Assembly (NCBI GenBank): GCA_947644545.1
Contig: CANRZW010000005.1
Coordinates: 1 to 64,000 of the forward strand
Direction of reading: 5' to 3'
DNA: 64,000 bases
Source of the DNA: an uncultured Lachnospiraceae bacterium
Lineage (GTDB): Bacteria > Bacillota > Clostridia > Lachnospirales > Lachnospiraceae
Shown here: one piece after another, positions 15,348-24,238 of the stretch
Position numbering within the stretch: the first letter of the stretch is position 1
How the letters are laid out: each line of letters begins with the position of its first letter
Program-made: the position numbers and the translations under genes
Notes under the pieces: model-generated
What the model was told of the DNA's origin: nothing
Seen by the model: the letters and a program-made list of their open reading frames with translations, nothing else
The model's database searches: none

Positions 15348-15986
15348 ATGCGAAGAGAAAAAACCGGTATGCTTATTCTGGCAGTGTCTGCTGTTCTTGC
15401 CGGCTGTGGTCAAGGCAAGGCGCCGGATGTGAGTTCCCTTTCCATTGATAAGGAGGGGAAGATCAGCCATCAGATCGTAGGACAGTTTGAACAGAGCTAT
15501 TATGAGAAGGATGGGCTTACATCGCTGGCGCAGGAGAGAGTGGCGGAGTATTGCGCGGACAACGGTGAGGGAAGTGTCGTATTGGGGGAAGTGGAAGAAC
15601 AGGACGGTAAGGTGCTGCTGCATTTCGACTATGCATCGGGCGAGGATTACAGTGCTTTCAACAACAGGACATTGTTTGTGGGATCGTTGGAAGAGGCGGA
15701 AGGACAGGGCTATAATCTGGGTTATGTGGCCTTTATTTCTCCGAAGGGAGAACCGATGGAGATCAGTGATATGGATGCTCCGGAGAAGAAGCAGATCATG
15801 ATCATCGGTATGAAACCAACGGAAGAAATGCTGGTCAACACCTGGGGAAAAGTACTTTATGTAAACCAAAGCGCCCACAGTGATCTGGACGTCTCCTTTG
15901 CGGGCAAAGGCGGTGTCAATATTTCCTATCCGGCTGCAGAGACAGAGGAAACGAAGGGTGCATTGTCTTATATTATTTTTGAATGA
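15348..15986 (+). CDS. Predicted lipoprotein, 212 residues
   Basis: I do not recognise the family. A lipoprotein signal with lipobox LAGC ends near residue 20. The mature part is acidic, with no repeats or catalytic motif I can name. Blocks such as QIVGQFEQSYYEKDGLTSLA and KVLLHFDYASGEDYSAFNN suggest a compact extracytoplasmic domain. It follows recO by 33 bases and could be cotranscribed. Confidence 0.75.
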   Translation: MRREKTGMLILAVSAVLAGCGQGKAPDVSSLSIDKEGKISHQIVGQFEQSYYEKDGLTSLAQERVAEYCADNGEGSVVLGEVEEQDGKVLLHFDYASGEDYSAFNNRTLFVGSLEEAEGQGYNLGYVAFISPKGEPMEISDMDAPEKKQIMIIGMKPTEEMLVNTWGKVLYVNQSAHSDLDVSFAGKGGVNISYPAAETEETKGALSYIIFE

Positions 15987-16062
15987 CAGGGCGCCTGGCC
16001 ATCAGGACTAAACAGATAACAAGCCGTAGTGTGAACGGCGTAATATAGAAAGGACAGAGAAG

Positions 16063-17451
16063 ATGGAAAAGACAATGGAAAAGATAGTGGCATTATCGAA
16101 AGCGAGAGGGTTTGTATATCCCGGTTCCGAGATCTATGGCGGACTGGCGAATACATGGGACTTCGGGAATCTGGGCGTAGAGCTTAAGAATAACATCAAG
16201 AAGGCATGGTGGCAGAAATTCGTAATGGAAAGCCCTTATAATGTTGGGGTTGACTGTGCGATCCTGATGAACCCGCAGACCTGGGTAGCCAGTGGACATC
16301 TGGGCAGCTTCTCCGATCCGTTGATGGACTGTAAGGAATGTCATGAGAGATTCCGTGCAGATAAGATCATTGAGGATTATGTGGCAGAGCAGGGGATGAC
16401 GCTTGACAGCTCCGTGGACGGCTGGAGCCAGCAGGAGATGAAAGATTTTATCGAAGAACATAACGTTCCCTGTCCGACCTGCGGCAAACATAATTTTACG
16501 GATATCAGACAATTCAACCTGATGTTTAAGACTTTCCAGGGTGTGACGGAAGATGCCAAGAATACGGTATATCTGCGTCCGGAGACGGCTCAGGGTATCT
16601 TCGTCAATTTCAAGAATGTGCAGAGGACTTCCCGCAAGAAGATTCCGTTCGGCATCTGTCAGGTTGGTAAATCTTTCCGGAACGAGATCACACCCGGCAA
16701 CTTTATCTTCCGCGTGCGGGAGTTCGAGCAGATGGAGATGGAATTCTTCTGTGAGCCGGATACGGATCTGGAGTGGTTTGCTTACTGGAAGCAATACTGT
16801 ATCGACTTCCTGAAGAGCCTGGGCATGAAGGAAGAGGAGATGCGCGTCCGGGATCATGATCCGGAAGAGCTTTCCTTCTACTCTAAGGCGACCACGGACA
16901 TCGAGTTCCTGTTCCCCTTCGGCTGGGGTGAGTTGTGGGGAATTGCCGACAGGACTAATTACGACCTGACGCAGCATCAGAATACGTCCGGCGAGGATAT
17001 GTCTTATTTCGATGACTCGAAGAACGAGAAATATATTCCTTATGTGATCGAGCCTTCTCTGGGTGTGGAGCGGCTTTTCCTGGCGGTGCTCTGCGGGGCA
17101 TATGATGAGGAGGAGATCGGTGAGGGAGACGTGCGCACCGTGCTGCATTTCCATCCGGCACTGGCGCCTGTGAAGATCGGCGTGCTGCCGCTTTCCAAGA
17201 AGCTGAACGAGGGTGCGGAGAAGATCTTCGCACAGCTTTCGAAGAAGTATAACTGTGAATTTGACGACAGAGGTAACATCGGTAAGAGATACCGCCGGCA
17301 GGATGAGATCGGGACGCCCTTCTGTGTTACATACGATTTCGATTCCGAGACGGACGGCTGTGTGACCGTGCGGTTCCGTGATTCCATGGAGCAGGAGCGG
17401 ATTGCAATTGCTGACCTGGATGCGTATTTTGCAGATAAATTTACATTGTAA
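16063..17451 (+). CDS. glyS: Glycyl-tRNA synthetase, single-chain (GlyQS) type
   Basis: Charges tRNA-Gly. It is the 462-residue homodimeric alpha2-type class II enzyme of the archaeal/eukaryotic branch, not the alpha2-beta2 bacterial form. Visible features are the N-terminal [20 protein letters not shown], a zinc-site insertion with CKECHERF and CPTCGKH, motif 2 around [10 protein letters not shown], and motif 3 in the C-terminal [12 protein letters not shown]. The anticodon-binding domain occupies the last 100 residues. It is followed after 69 bases by alaS, with a hairpin between them. Confidence 0.97.
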   Translation: MEKTMEKIVALSKARGFVYPGSEIYGGLANTWDFGNLGVELKNNIKKAWWQKFVMESPYNVGVDCAILMNPQTWVASGHLGSFSDPLMDCKECHERFRADKIIEDYVAEQGMTLDSSVDGWSQQEMKDFIEEHNVPCPTCGKHNFTDIRQFNLMFKTFQGVTEDAKNTVYLRPETAQGIFVNFKNVQRTSRKKIPFGICQVGKSFRNEITPGNFIFRVREFEQMEMEFFCEPDTDLEWFAYWKQYCIDFLKSLGMKEEEMRVRDHDPEELSFYSKATTDIEFLFPFGWGELWGIADRTNYDLTQHQNTSGEDMSYFDDSKNEKYIPYVIEPSLGVERLFLAVLCGAYDEEEIGEGDVRTVLHFHPALAPVKIGVLPLSKKLNEGAEKIFAQLSKKYNCEFDDRGNIGKRYRRQDEIGTPFCVTYDFDSETDGCVTVRFRDSMEQERIAIADLDAYFADKFTL

Positions 17452-17457
17452 AAAGTG

Positions 17458-17490
17458 GCTCAGAGGAAGGAGGATTTCTTTCCTCTGAGC
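17458..17490 (+). other. Hairpin in the glyS-alaS intercistronic gap
   Basis: Perfect 11-bp arms GCTCAGAGGAA (17458-17468) and TTCCTCTGAGC (17480-17490), extendable by about 3-4 wobble pairs. No T run follows, so it is not an ordinary terminator. It could be an mRNA processing or stabilising stem, or a control element for alaS. Confidence 0.6.
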
Positions 17491-17520
17491 AGTTGTATGA
17501 TAAGGAGAAGGAGAATTACG

Positions 17521-20160
17521 ATGAAATCATATGGTGTGAATGATTTACGAAGAATGTTTCTGGAATTTTTCGAGAGCAAGGAACATTTGAAGATGAAGAG
17601 CTTTTCGTTAGTGCCGCACAATGACAACAGCTTGTTGTTGATCAATTCCGGTATGGCGCCGCTTAAGCCTTATTTTACGGGACAGGAGATTCCTCCCAGG
17701 AAACGGGTCACCACCTGTCAGAAATGTATCCGCACAGGCGATCTGGAGAATGTGGGTAAGACGGCACGGCACGGCACCTTTTTCGAGATGCTGGGTAATT
17801 TCTCGTTCGGGGATTACTTTAAGCATGAGGCGATCGCATGGAGTTGGGAATTTCTCACAAAAGTGGTAGGTTTGGATGAGGACAGGCTGTATCCGTCCAT
17901 CTATGAGAACGATGAGGAAGCCTTTGAGATCTGGAATAAAGAGATCGGTATTCCGGCAGAGCGGATCTTCCGTTTCGGCAAGGAGGATAACTTCTGGGAG
18001 CACGGTTCCGGGCCCTGCGGACCCTGTTCGGAGATTTATTATGACCGCGGGGAGAAATACGGCTGCGGTAAGCCCGGGTGTACGGTAGGCTGTGACTGCG
18101 ACCGGTATATGGAGATCTGGAACAACGTGTTTACACAGTTCGACAATGATGGCAAGGGCAATTACACGGAGCTCGTGCAGAAGAACATCGATACCGGTAT
18201 GGGACTGGAGCGCCTGGCTTCCGCGGTACAGGACGTGGATTCCATTTTTGATGTGGATACGGTATTGGCGTTGCGCACAAGAGTGTGTGAGATTGCCGGT
18301 GTGGAATATAAGAAGGACTATGATACGGACGTTTCCATCCGAATCATCACGGATCATATCCGTTCGGCTACCTTTATGATCTCCGACGGCATCATGCCTT
18401 CCAACGAGGGCCGGGGGTATGTACTGCGCCGGATCATCCGTCGGGCGGCACGTCAGGGAAGAAAGTTAGGGATTCAGGGCACATTTCTGTCCGATCTGGC
18501 CGGTACGGTTATCGAGGGTTCCAAGGACGGGTATCCGGAGTTGGAAGAGAAGAAGGAATTTATCTTTAATGTGCTGACACAGGAAGAAAATAAATTTAAT
18601 AAGACCATCGACCAGGGGCTGAGTATCTTGAATGAGATGGCAGATGCGGTGGCTGCTGCGGACGGCAAAGAGCTGGGCGGAGCCGAGGCATTCAAATTAT
18701 ATGACACATACGGATTCCCGCTTGACTTAACGAAGGAGATCCTGGAAGAAAAGGGATTTGCAATAGACGAAGACGGTTTTCAGAAGTGTATGCAGGAGCA
18801 GAAGGACAAGGCTCGCAAAGCCCGCAAGACGACCAACTATATGGGGGCGGACGTTACGGTATATGAATCCATCGATCCGGCCATCACAACGGAGTTTGTG
18901 GGATATGACAATCTGACCTTTGATTCCAGGGTGACGGTGCTCACGACGGAGACAGAGCTGGTGGAGGCGCTGACAGACGGTGAAGTGGGCACGGTGATCG
19001 TGGAACAGACACCCTTCTATGCAACTATGGGCGGACAGGAAGGTGATCTGGGCGTTATTACCACGGCGGAAGGTATCTTTAAAGTAGAGAATACCGTGAA
19101 ACTCCTGGGCGGTAAGGTAGGCCATGTGGGTAAGGTGACGAAAGGCATGTTCAAGGTAGGTGATACCGTGACTCTGTCAGTGGACAGCGCCAGGAGGAAC
19201 AGTACCTGTAAGAACCACAGCGCGACACACCTGTTACAGAAGGCGCTCAGAGAGGTGCTGGGCAGTCATGTTGAGCAGGCCGGTTCTTATCAGGACGGAG
19301 AGCGTACCCGTTTCGACTTCTCCCATTCCGCGGCGATGACGGCGGAGGAGATCCGGCGCGTTGAACAGATCGTCAATGAGAAGATTGCAGAGAATCTGGC
19401 CGTGGAGACGAAGGAGATGACCATCGAGGAGGCGAAGCAGTCCGGCGCAATGGCTCTTTTCGGCGAGAAATACGGTGATACGGTGCGCGTAGTACAGATG
19501 GGAGAGTTCTCCAAGGAGCTGTGCGGCGGTACGCATGTGAAGGCTACCGGGATGATCGGTTCCTTTAAGATCTTGTCGGAATCCGGTGTGGCTGCGGGCG
19601 TGCGCAGGATCGAGGCAGTGACAGGCAGCAATGTGACGGCTTATTACCAGAAGCTGGAAGAGCAGCTGCACGAGGCGGCGAGAGTGCTTAAGACTTCCCC
19701 GGCCAGCCTGCTGGAGCGGTGTGAACATCTGATGGCGGAGATGAAGGCGCTGCAGAGCGAGAATGAAGCGTTAAAGAGCAAGGCGGCCAAGGACGCGCTG
19801 GGCGACGTCATGGATCAGGTGCAGGAAGTGAAGGGCGTGAAGCTGTTGGCGGCCAAGGTTGCCGGGGTGGATATGAACGGCCTGCGGGAGCTGGGCGACC
19901 AGTTGAAGGAGAAGCTGGGCGAAGGTGTCGTGGTACTGATCTCCGATAAGGATGGCAAGGTGAATATGATCGCCATGGCGACGCAGGGAGCCATGGATCA
20001 GGGAGCACATGCGGGCAATCTGATCAAGGGAATCGCTTCTCTTGTAGGCGGTGGCGGTGGCGGCCGTCCGAATATGGCTCAGGCCGGCGGGAAGAACCCT
20101 GCAGGGATCGATGCGGCAATCGCAGAGAGCGTGAAAGTACTGGAAGGACAGATTGCATAA
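17521..20160 (+). CDS. alaS: Alanyl-tRNA synthetase
   Basis: Charges tRNA-Ala and hydrolyses mischarged products. It has 879 residues, the normal full length. The catalytic domain begins RMFLEFFESKEHLKMKS. The editing-domain zinc site has SATHLLQKAL (HxxxH) and CGGTHVKATG. A coiled-coil (about 720-760) leads to the Gly-rich C-terminal domain with GGGGGGRPNMAQAGG. The ATG at 17521 has AAGGAGAAGGAG upstream; an in-frame extension from 17455 runs through the hairpin and is not supported. No T-box is present, so it probably depends on the glyS transcript. Confidence 0.97.
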   Translation: MKSYGVNDLRRMFLEFFESKEHLKMKSFSLVPHNDNSLLLINSGMAPLKPYFTGQEIPPRKRVTTCQKCIRTGDLENVGKTARHGTFFEMLGNFSFGDYFKHEAIAWSWEFLTKVVGLDEDRLYPSIYENDEEAFEIWNKEIGIPAERIFRFGKEDNFWEHGSGPCGPCSEIYYDRGEKYGCGKPGCTVGCDCDRYMEIWNNVFTQFDNDGKGNYTELVQKNIDTGMGLERLASAVQDVDSIFDVDTVLALRTRVCEIAGVEYKKDYDTDVSIRIITDHIRSATFMISDGIMPSNEGRGYVLRRIIRRAARQGRKLGIQGTFLSDLAGTVIEGSKDGYPELEEKKEFIFNVLTQEENKFNKTIDQGLSILNEMADAVAAADGKELGGAEAFKLYDTYGFPLDLTKEILEEKGFAIDEDGFQKCMQEQKDKARKARKTTNYMGADVTVYESIDPAITTEFVGYDNLTFDSRVTVLTTETELVEALTDGEVGTVIVEQTPFYATMGGQEGDLGVITTAEGIFKVENTVKLLGGKVGHVGKVTKGMFKVGDTVTLSVDSARRNSTCKNHSATHLLQKALREVLGSHVEQAGSYQDGERTRFDFSHSAAMTAEEIRRVEQIVNEKIAENLAVETKEMTIEEAKQSGAMALFGEKYGDTVRVVQMGEFSKELCGGTHVKATGMIGSFKILSESGVAAGVRRIEAVTGSNVTAYYQKLEEQLHEAARVLKTSPASLLERCEHLMAEMKALQSENEALKSKAAKDALGDVMDQVQEVKGVKLLAAKVAGVDMNGLRELGDQLKEKLGEGVVVLISDKDGKVNMIAMATQGAMDQGAHAGNLIKGIASLVGGGGGGRPNMAQAGGKNPAGIDAAIAESVKVLEGQIA

Positions 20161-20191
20161 AGCTTCCCTGCACAGCAAGTGCATATGAAAG

Positions 20192-20231
20192 GTAACGGGC
20201 CGGCTCTTATATTGATAAGAGCGGCTGTTAC
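20192..20231 (+). other. Long hairpin after alaS
   Basis: An inverted repeat with inner arms GGCTCTTAT/ATAAGAGC and outer arms GTAAC/GTTAC. It is followed by a short direct repeat GTTACATAAA (20227-20236 and 20238-20247). There is no T run on the plus strand, so it may protect the alaS 3' end rather than terminate. Confidence 0.5.
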
Positions 20232-20271
20232 ATAAAGGTTACATAAAAAGAGGAAAAACAATAAAATCTGG

Positions 20272-20300
20272 TTGTAATATGTCACTATCTCGGATATAAT
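20272..20300 (+). promoter_or_regulatory. Sigma-A promoter of the probable 6S RNA
   Basis: TTGTAA (20272-20277) and TATAAT (20295-20300) with a 17-base spacer. Predicted start near 20307, exactly where the long closing stem of the RNA begins. Confidence 0.8.
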
Positions 20301-20306
20301 AGAAAT

Positions 20307-20535
20307 AACCTGAAATGTACGAGAAAGTCTTGTTATTTTGAACCTACAGATACTTTAAACGGGATTCTTATATTGCCATATAGATGTCAGGCCTCCGGCT
20401 TTAAGGCCTTATGCAGTGGAAGGCAGAAGTATGGTTGCGGTTACCCACCTAGCATTGCTAGGAGTCAAAATACAAGATTCGGCATTTCGGGGGATACAGA
20501 AGAGAAAAGGCAGTCGCTCCGTGCGGCTGCTTTTG
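20307..20535 (+). ncRNA. ssrS: Probable 6S RNA (SsrS)
   Basis: No protein is plausible here, but there is a promoter, a long closing stem and a terminator. The 5' strand (about 20309-20341) pairs with the 3' strand (about 20464-20492) through blocks GAAATG/CATTTC, TCTTGT/ACAAGA and ATTTTG/CAAAAT with small bulges. The interior is a largely open bubble containing GGTTACCCACCTAGC and TTTAAACGGGATTC-type stretches that I associate with clostridial 6S RNAs. 6S RNA mimics an open promoter and sequesters sigma-A polymerase. The mature RNA probably ends near 20493, with primary termination at the stem 20505-20534. Identification rests on shape and remembered motifs. Confidence 0.65.
20505..20535 (+). 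terminator. Terminator of the probable 6S RNA
   Basis: AAAAGGCAGTCGC (20505-20517) pairs with GCGGCTGCTTTT (20523-20534). An outer GATACAG/CTGTATC pair (20493-20499 and 20536-20542) could extend the stem. Confidence 0.7.
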
Positions 20536-20639
20536 CTGTATCAGGTACCAAAAGATTGTGAAATACAAGGTTGAGATATCAGAATTATTGGAGAAGGCGG
20601 GGATGCATTATCGGGAACGGAATTAAGTACGATACAAAA

Positions 20640-22889
20640 ATGCTGATAAAGCTGGCGCTGATCTTCTTTGGGCTCCTGTTTCTGGTCTGTATTTGGCTTG
20701 GCAGGAAAGAACGCGTCAGACAGCCATTAGAAGGAGAGAAGATTACCGTAGAGGATGCCATGATCTTACTGCAGGCATTGGATCTTTCGACACAGGATCT
20801 TGATTTTTGGCATGAACGCGGCAAGACGCAGGAAACAGAGGGGGATGAAGCGGACCGGTCTGCCCCGGAATATCTGACCTTTGGACAGTACATAGAGATT
20901 CTGGAGATGGTAAATGGAAGAGCATTGGATCTGCCAGATTTTGAGGACCGGTATGCGGAAGAACATGCAGTCTTGAAGGAGGACTGGTATGCGGCTTACA
21001 AATTGATGCTGGCGCATTTTGATATGGAATCTTCCATCTGGGAGACGACCGTTTTTGTGCTGCAGATTGATCCGGATGAAGGTATGATCTATACGGAAAC
21101 CGGCGGGATGCAGGATCCTTTTCATTATAGTTCCTCCGCATTTGAGCAAAATGCACTGCAGCAGCTGAAAGTTTATGTAAAAGGAGACCGCCTGCTGACT
21201 GTGGTGGAAGTGCTTCCGGAAGAACACAGGCTGGACAATGTATGGGTGATGGAATCCACGGAGGGCGTATTGGAGTGTTTCTATCATCAGGTCACGTTTC
21301 AGGCTTCGGCGCTAATGCCGGTGGAACGGGAGCGCGTAGCGGATTTGACATTCCGGGACGGTAAGATCATTGATGGCAAAGAAAAGAATGAAAAGGTGCG
21401 TGGAAAACTGCTTCGCATGACTGCGGAAGAGATCGAGATAGAAAATTGCGGCACCTATCGGATTGCAGAGGATATGGAAGTTTATAAATTATATGGGAAC
21501 CTGGAGACAAAGGAGAAAGCAGATCTTAAGATCGGTTATGCCGATACGGATTTTGTAGTCCATAAGGGCAAAGTATGCGCGGCGCTGATCAGTGAAAAAG
21601 AGGCGGCGGACAGGATTCGCGTTTTGCTCAAAAATACGGCGAAGAACAGCAATTATCATGATCAGGTGGAAATGACGGTGGACAATGAGACAATCGTGGT
21701 CCGGGCGGATGATCTGAAGGTTGGAGAGCGCAGGCGTTATCAATGTGCTGCCTTGACGGATAAGGTGCTGCTGCACAGGGAGGGAAACGTTAAAAAGAAC
21801 ATCGCATACCGCGGGATCATCGAGTGCTGCCGTACTGAGGACGGGTTGATTCTTGTCAATGAACTGCCGCTGGAAGAATATCTGTATGCGGTAGTCCCCA
21901 GTGAAATGCCGGATTCCTATCCGCTGGAAGCGTTAAAAGCGCAGGCGGTCTGTGCCAGAACTTATGCGTATCGGCATATTCTGCATGCCGGTCTGCCCGA
22001 ACTGGGGGCGCATGTGGATGACACGACGAGCTACCAGGTCTATCATAACAGCAGCGAAAATGCCGCAAGTACGACGGCAGTCAAGGAGACGGACGGTGTT
22101 GTGCTGCTTTATGAGGGAGAACCGGCCCAGAATTATTATTATTCCACTTCCTGCGGCGTAGGAACGGATACGGGGATCTGGCAGGCGGCTGATGCGGAGG
22201 ATATCACTTATCTGCAGGCCGTATGGCTAAAGCAGTCTGACGATACGGGCACAGATGAATTGCCGGATGACCTGCGGGAGGAGGAAAACTTTCGGCGTTT
22301 TATCACTTCCAAGAGAGAGACGGATCTGGAAAAGGAGGAACCCTGGTATCGTTGGCGTTATACAGTGGAGGAAGTGGACGAGGAAGCCATGCTTAAGCGG
22401 ATACAGGCGCGCTATCGGGCGAAACCGGCGTCTGTGCTCACGAAGGCGGAGGGAGATTATTTTGTATCCGAACCGATTGAAAAGATGGGGAAGATAAAGG
22501 ATCTTGCCATTGTAAAGCGGGGAGCCGGAGGCGTGGCGGAAGAACTGCTGATCGAGACGGAGGAAGGGACTTACAAGATCCTGTCGGAATACAATATCCG
22601 CAGAGTACTGTGTGACGGCATAAGTAAAGTGGTAAGACAGGATGACAGCACGATCATACCGGGTTCCTTGCTTCCCAGCGGATTTTTTGTGCTGGAAACT
22701 GGAAAAGAAGAAGGAAATATGATAGGATATACGTTAATTGGCGGCGGCTACGGGCATGGGGTTGGAATGTCCCAAAATGGAGCCAGGGCGCTTGGCATGA
22801 ACGGCGTGTCTTATCGCACGATCCTGGATTTCTTCTTTGCGGGGTGTGAGCTTGACAATCCGGCCCGGACAGATACGCCTGAGAAATAA
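20640..22889 (+). CDS. SpoIID/LytB-domain membrane protein
   Basis: A membrane-anchored protein of about 749 residues with a single N-terminal transmembrane helix (LIKLALIFFGLLFLVCIWLG) and a large outside part. The C-terminal half holds a SpoIID domain: LPLEEYLYAVVPSEMP with the presumed catalytic Glu, then AVCARTYAYRHI, YYYSTSCGVGTDTG and the final YGHGVGMSQNGARALG. SpoIID enzymes are peptidoglycan lytic transglycosylases that act during engulfment; non-sporulation paralogues exist. The long N-terminal region (about 30-420) is not recognised. The start is uncertain: ATG at 20640 puts the helix at the N-terminus, while an in-frame TTG at 20571 would add 23 residues. Confidence 0.88.
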   Translation: MLIKLALIFFGLLFLVCIWLGRKERVRQPLEGEKITVEDAMILLQALDLSTQDLDFWHERGKTQETEGDEADRSAPEYLTFGQYIEILEMVNGRALDLPDFEDRYAEEHAVLKEDWYAAYKLMLAHFDMESSIWETTVFVLQIDPDEGMIYTETGGMQDPFHYSSSAFEQNALQQLKVYVKGDRLLTVVEVLPEEHRLDNVWVMESTEGVLECFYHQVTFQASALMPVERERVADLTFRDGKIIDGKEKNEKVRGKLLRMTAEEIEIENCGTYRIAEDMEVYKLYGNLETKEKADLKIGYADTDFVVHKGKVCAALISEKEAADRIRVLLKNTAKNSNYHDQVEMTVDNETIVVRADDLKVGERRRYQCAALTDKVLLHREGNVKKNIAYRGIIECCRTEDGLILVNELPLEEYLYAVVPSEMPDSYPLEALKAQAVCARTYAYRHILHAGLPELGAHVDDTTSYQVYHNSSENAASTTAVKETDGVVLLYEGEPAQNYYYSTSCGVGTDTGIWQAADAEDITYLQAVWLKQSDDTGTDELPDDLREEENFRRFITSKRETDLEKEEPWYRWRYTVEEVDEEAMLKRIQARYRAKPASVLTKAEGDYFVSEPIEKMGKIKDLAIVKRGAGGVAEELLIETEEGTYKILSEYNIRRVLCDGISKVVRQDDSTIIPGSLLPSGFFVLETGKEEGNMIGYTLIGGGYGHGVGMSQNGARALGMNGVSYRTILDFFFAGCELDNPARTDTPEK

Positions 22890-22926
22890 GGCGCGGGCAG
22901 CCGATTAATAATCAAAAAGGTGAACT

Positions 22927-23784
22927 ATGAAGACGATCTACAGGCTTTATTACATAATGCGTGACTTTAACTGGCAGATGACAAGGAAGAATATCAGCGC
23001 ATTTGCGGCAAGCACTTCCTTTTTTCTGTTTTTATCCATGATCCCGCTGTTGATGGCGCTGTGTGCCATCCTGCCTTATACAAGGCTGACAGAGGGCAAC
23101 CTGATCAATGCCATTACAAGATTTACGCCGGATGCCATGGACGCGCTGGTTGTCAGTGTGATCTCCGATGTGTATGCGAGATCTGCCGGCACGATCACGA
23201 TCTTTGCCATTGTGACGATCTGGTCGGCATCCAAGGCGATGCTCGCGTTGATCCGCGGCCTGAATGCGGTGAATGATTTTGAGGAGCGGCGTAATTATTT
23301 TGTCTTGCGGTTTATTGCCTGTATCTATACGGTGATCATTCTTGCAGCAACGATCCTGGCATTGATCGTGATGGTATTTGGCAATGTGATCGTGGATCTT
23401 CTGCTGGCGGACATTCCGCCGTTACATATTCTGGTACAATTTGTGATGCGTTTTCGATTTCTGTTCTCCTGGGCAGTGCTTACGATCATATTTTCCCTGA
23501 TCTATGCGTATGTGCCAAGTCATAAGCTGGGATTTAAGGGACAGATTCCGGGCGCCGCGTTCTCTGCCATTATGTGGGGCACAGCTTCCTACGCCTTCTC
23601 GGTCTATGTGGATCATTTCAATGGATTTGGCACCTATGGAGGATTGACTACAGTAGTCATTATGATGCTGTGGTTTTATCTGCTGATGTATATTCTGATG
23701 ATCGGCGCCCATATCAATCGATATTTTGGCCCGGTCTATAAATTTCTGTTCGGATGGCTTGACAAGTCGGCCAAAAGACACTAG
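22927..23784 (+). CDS. YihY/BrkB family membrane protein
   Basis: A 285-residue inner-membrane protein with about six transmembrane helices. Family landmarks are AASTSFFLFLSMIPLLMALC at the first helix, the WSASKAMLALIRGLNAV segment, YAYVPSHKLGFKGQIPGAAF and the last helices around MMLWFYLLMYILMIGAHIN. The family was once called ribonuclease BN, but that activity belongs to another gene; its role is unknown. It follows the SpoIID-like gene by 37 bases, so the two may be cotranscribed. The pheS-operon promoter overlaps its 3' end. Confidence 0.9.
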   Translation: MKTIYRLYYIMRDFNWQMTRKNISAFAASTSFFLFLSMIPLLMALCAILPYTRLTEGNLINAITRFTPDAMDALVVSVISDVYARSAGTITIFAIVTIWSASKAMLALIRGLNAVNDFEERRNYFVLRFIACIYTVIILAATILALIVMVFGNVIVDLLLADIPPLHILVQFVMRFRFLFSWAVLTIIFSLIYAYVPSHKLGFKGQIPGAAFSAIMWGTASYAFSVYVDHFNGFGTYGGLTTVVIMMLWFYLLMYILMIGAHINRYFGPVYKFLFGWLDKSAKRH

Positions 23785-23787
23785 AAT
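23759..23787 (+). promoter_or_regulatory. Promoter of the pheS T-box transcript
   Basis: TTGACA (23759-23764) and TAGAAT (23782-23787) with a 17-base spacer. The -10 box covers the stop codon of the YihY-family gene. Transcription would start near 23794, about 50 bases before the T-box stem I. Confidence 0.65.
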
Positions 23788-23844
23788 GTCAAAAGAGACC
23801 GAGATTTTATGATTATAAAGACTGTGAAGGTGTCAGTAGAAACT

Positions 23845-24146
23845 TATCTTCCGACAGAGAGAGGGTGCCGTTGGCTGGAAGCCCCTTCGGTTCAGATAGT
23901 GTTTTGAATTTCCCACCGGAGTTGTCCGGACGAAGAAGACATAAGATTCTGCCGGCATTGGCAAGATGTGATGTGGAATCTGTCATATAAGTAGTCCGGA
24001 ACGTTCCGACGCGTTACGTCGAATGAAGTGTCTGTCTAAGGATGTGTCGGCTGCATTAGCCTGCAGCAGTCTCATCGGACAGGAAGCTGGGTGGTACCGC
24101 GGAGATGATTCGTCCCATGTGTAGTTGATACACATGGGGTTTTTTA
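23845..24146 (+). promoter_or_regulatory. T-box riboswitch, probably tRNA-Phe responsive
   Basis: The leader contains the T-box antiterminator motif GGGTGGTACCGCGG (24089-24102). It is followed by a terminator with arms 24114-24123 and 24129-24138 and a T run. Upstream, a stem I closes between about 23847 and 23942 (CTTC...GAAG, GACA...TGTC). Its specifier region reads GAATTTCCCACC, giving UUC (Phe) at about 23910-23912. Uncharged tRNA-Phe would favour the antiterminator and expression of pheS-pheT. The T-box call is certain; the exact specifier position is inferred from the downstream genes and the codon. Confidence 0.92.
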
Positions 24147-24191
24147 TTGGAAAATCTTCAGGCTTATTCGAGTTCGCGAGGTGAAACTCGT

Positions 24192-24214
24192 AAACGAGCG
24201 TCGCTCGTTTTTAT
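24192..24214 (+). terminator. Second terminator-like hairpin between T-box and pheS
   Basis: AAACGAG and CTCGTTT flank CGTCG and are followed by TTATTA. Just before it a second stem CGAGTT/AACTCG (about 24169-24190) forms. Together they give a compact double palindrome 25 bases before the pheS ribosome binding site. Whether it stops polymerase is unknown. Confidence 0.5.
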
Positions 24215-24238
24215 TAACTTTGGTAAAGGAGAACGATG

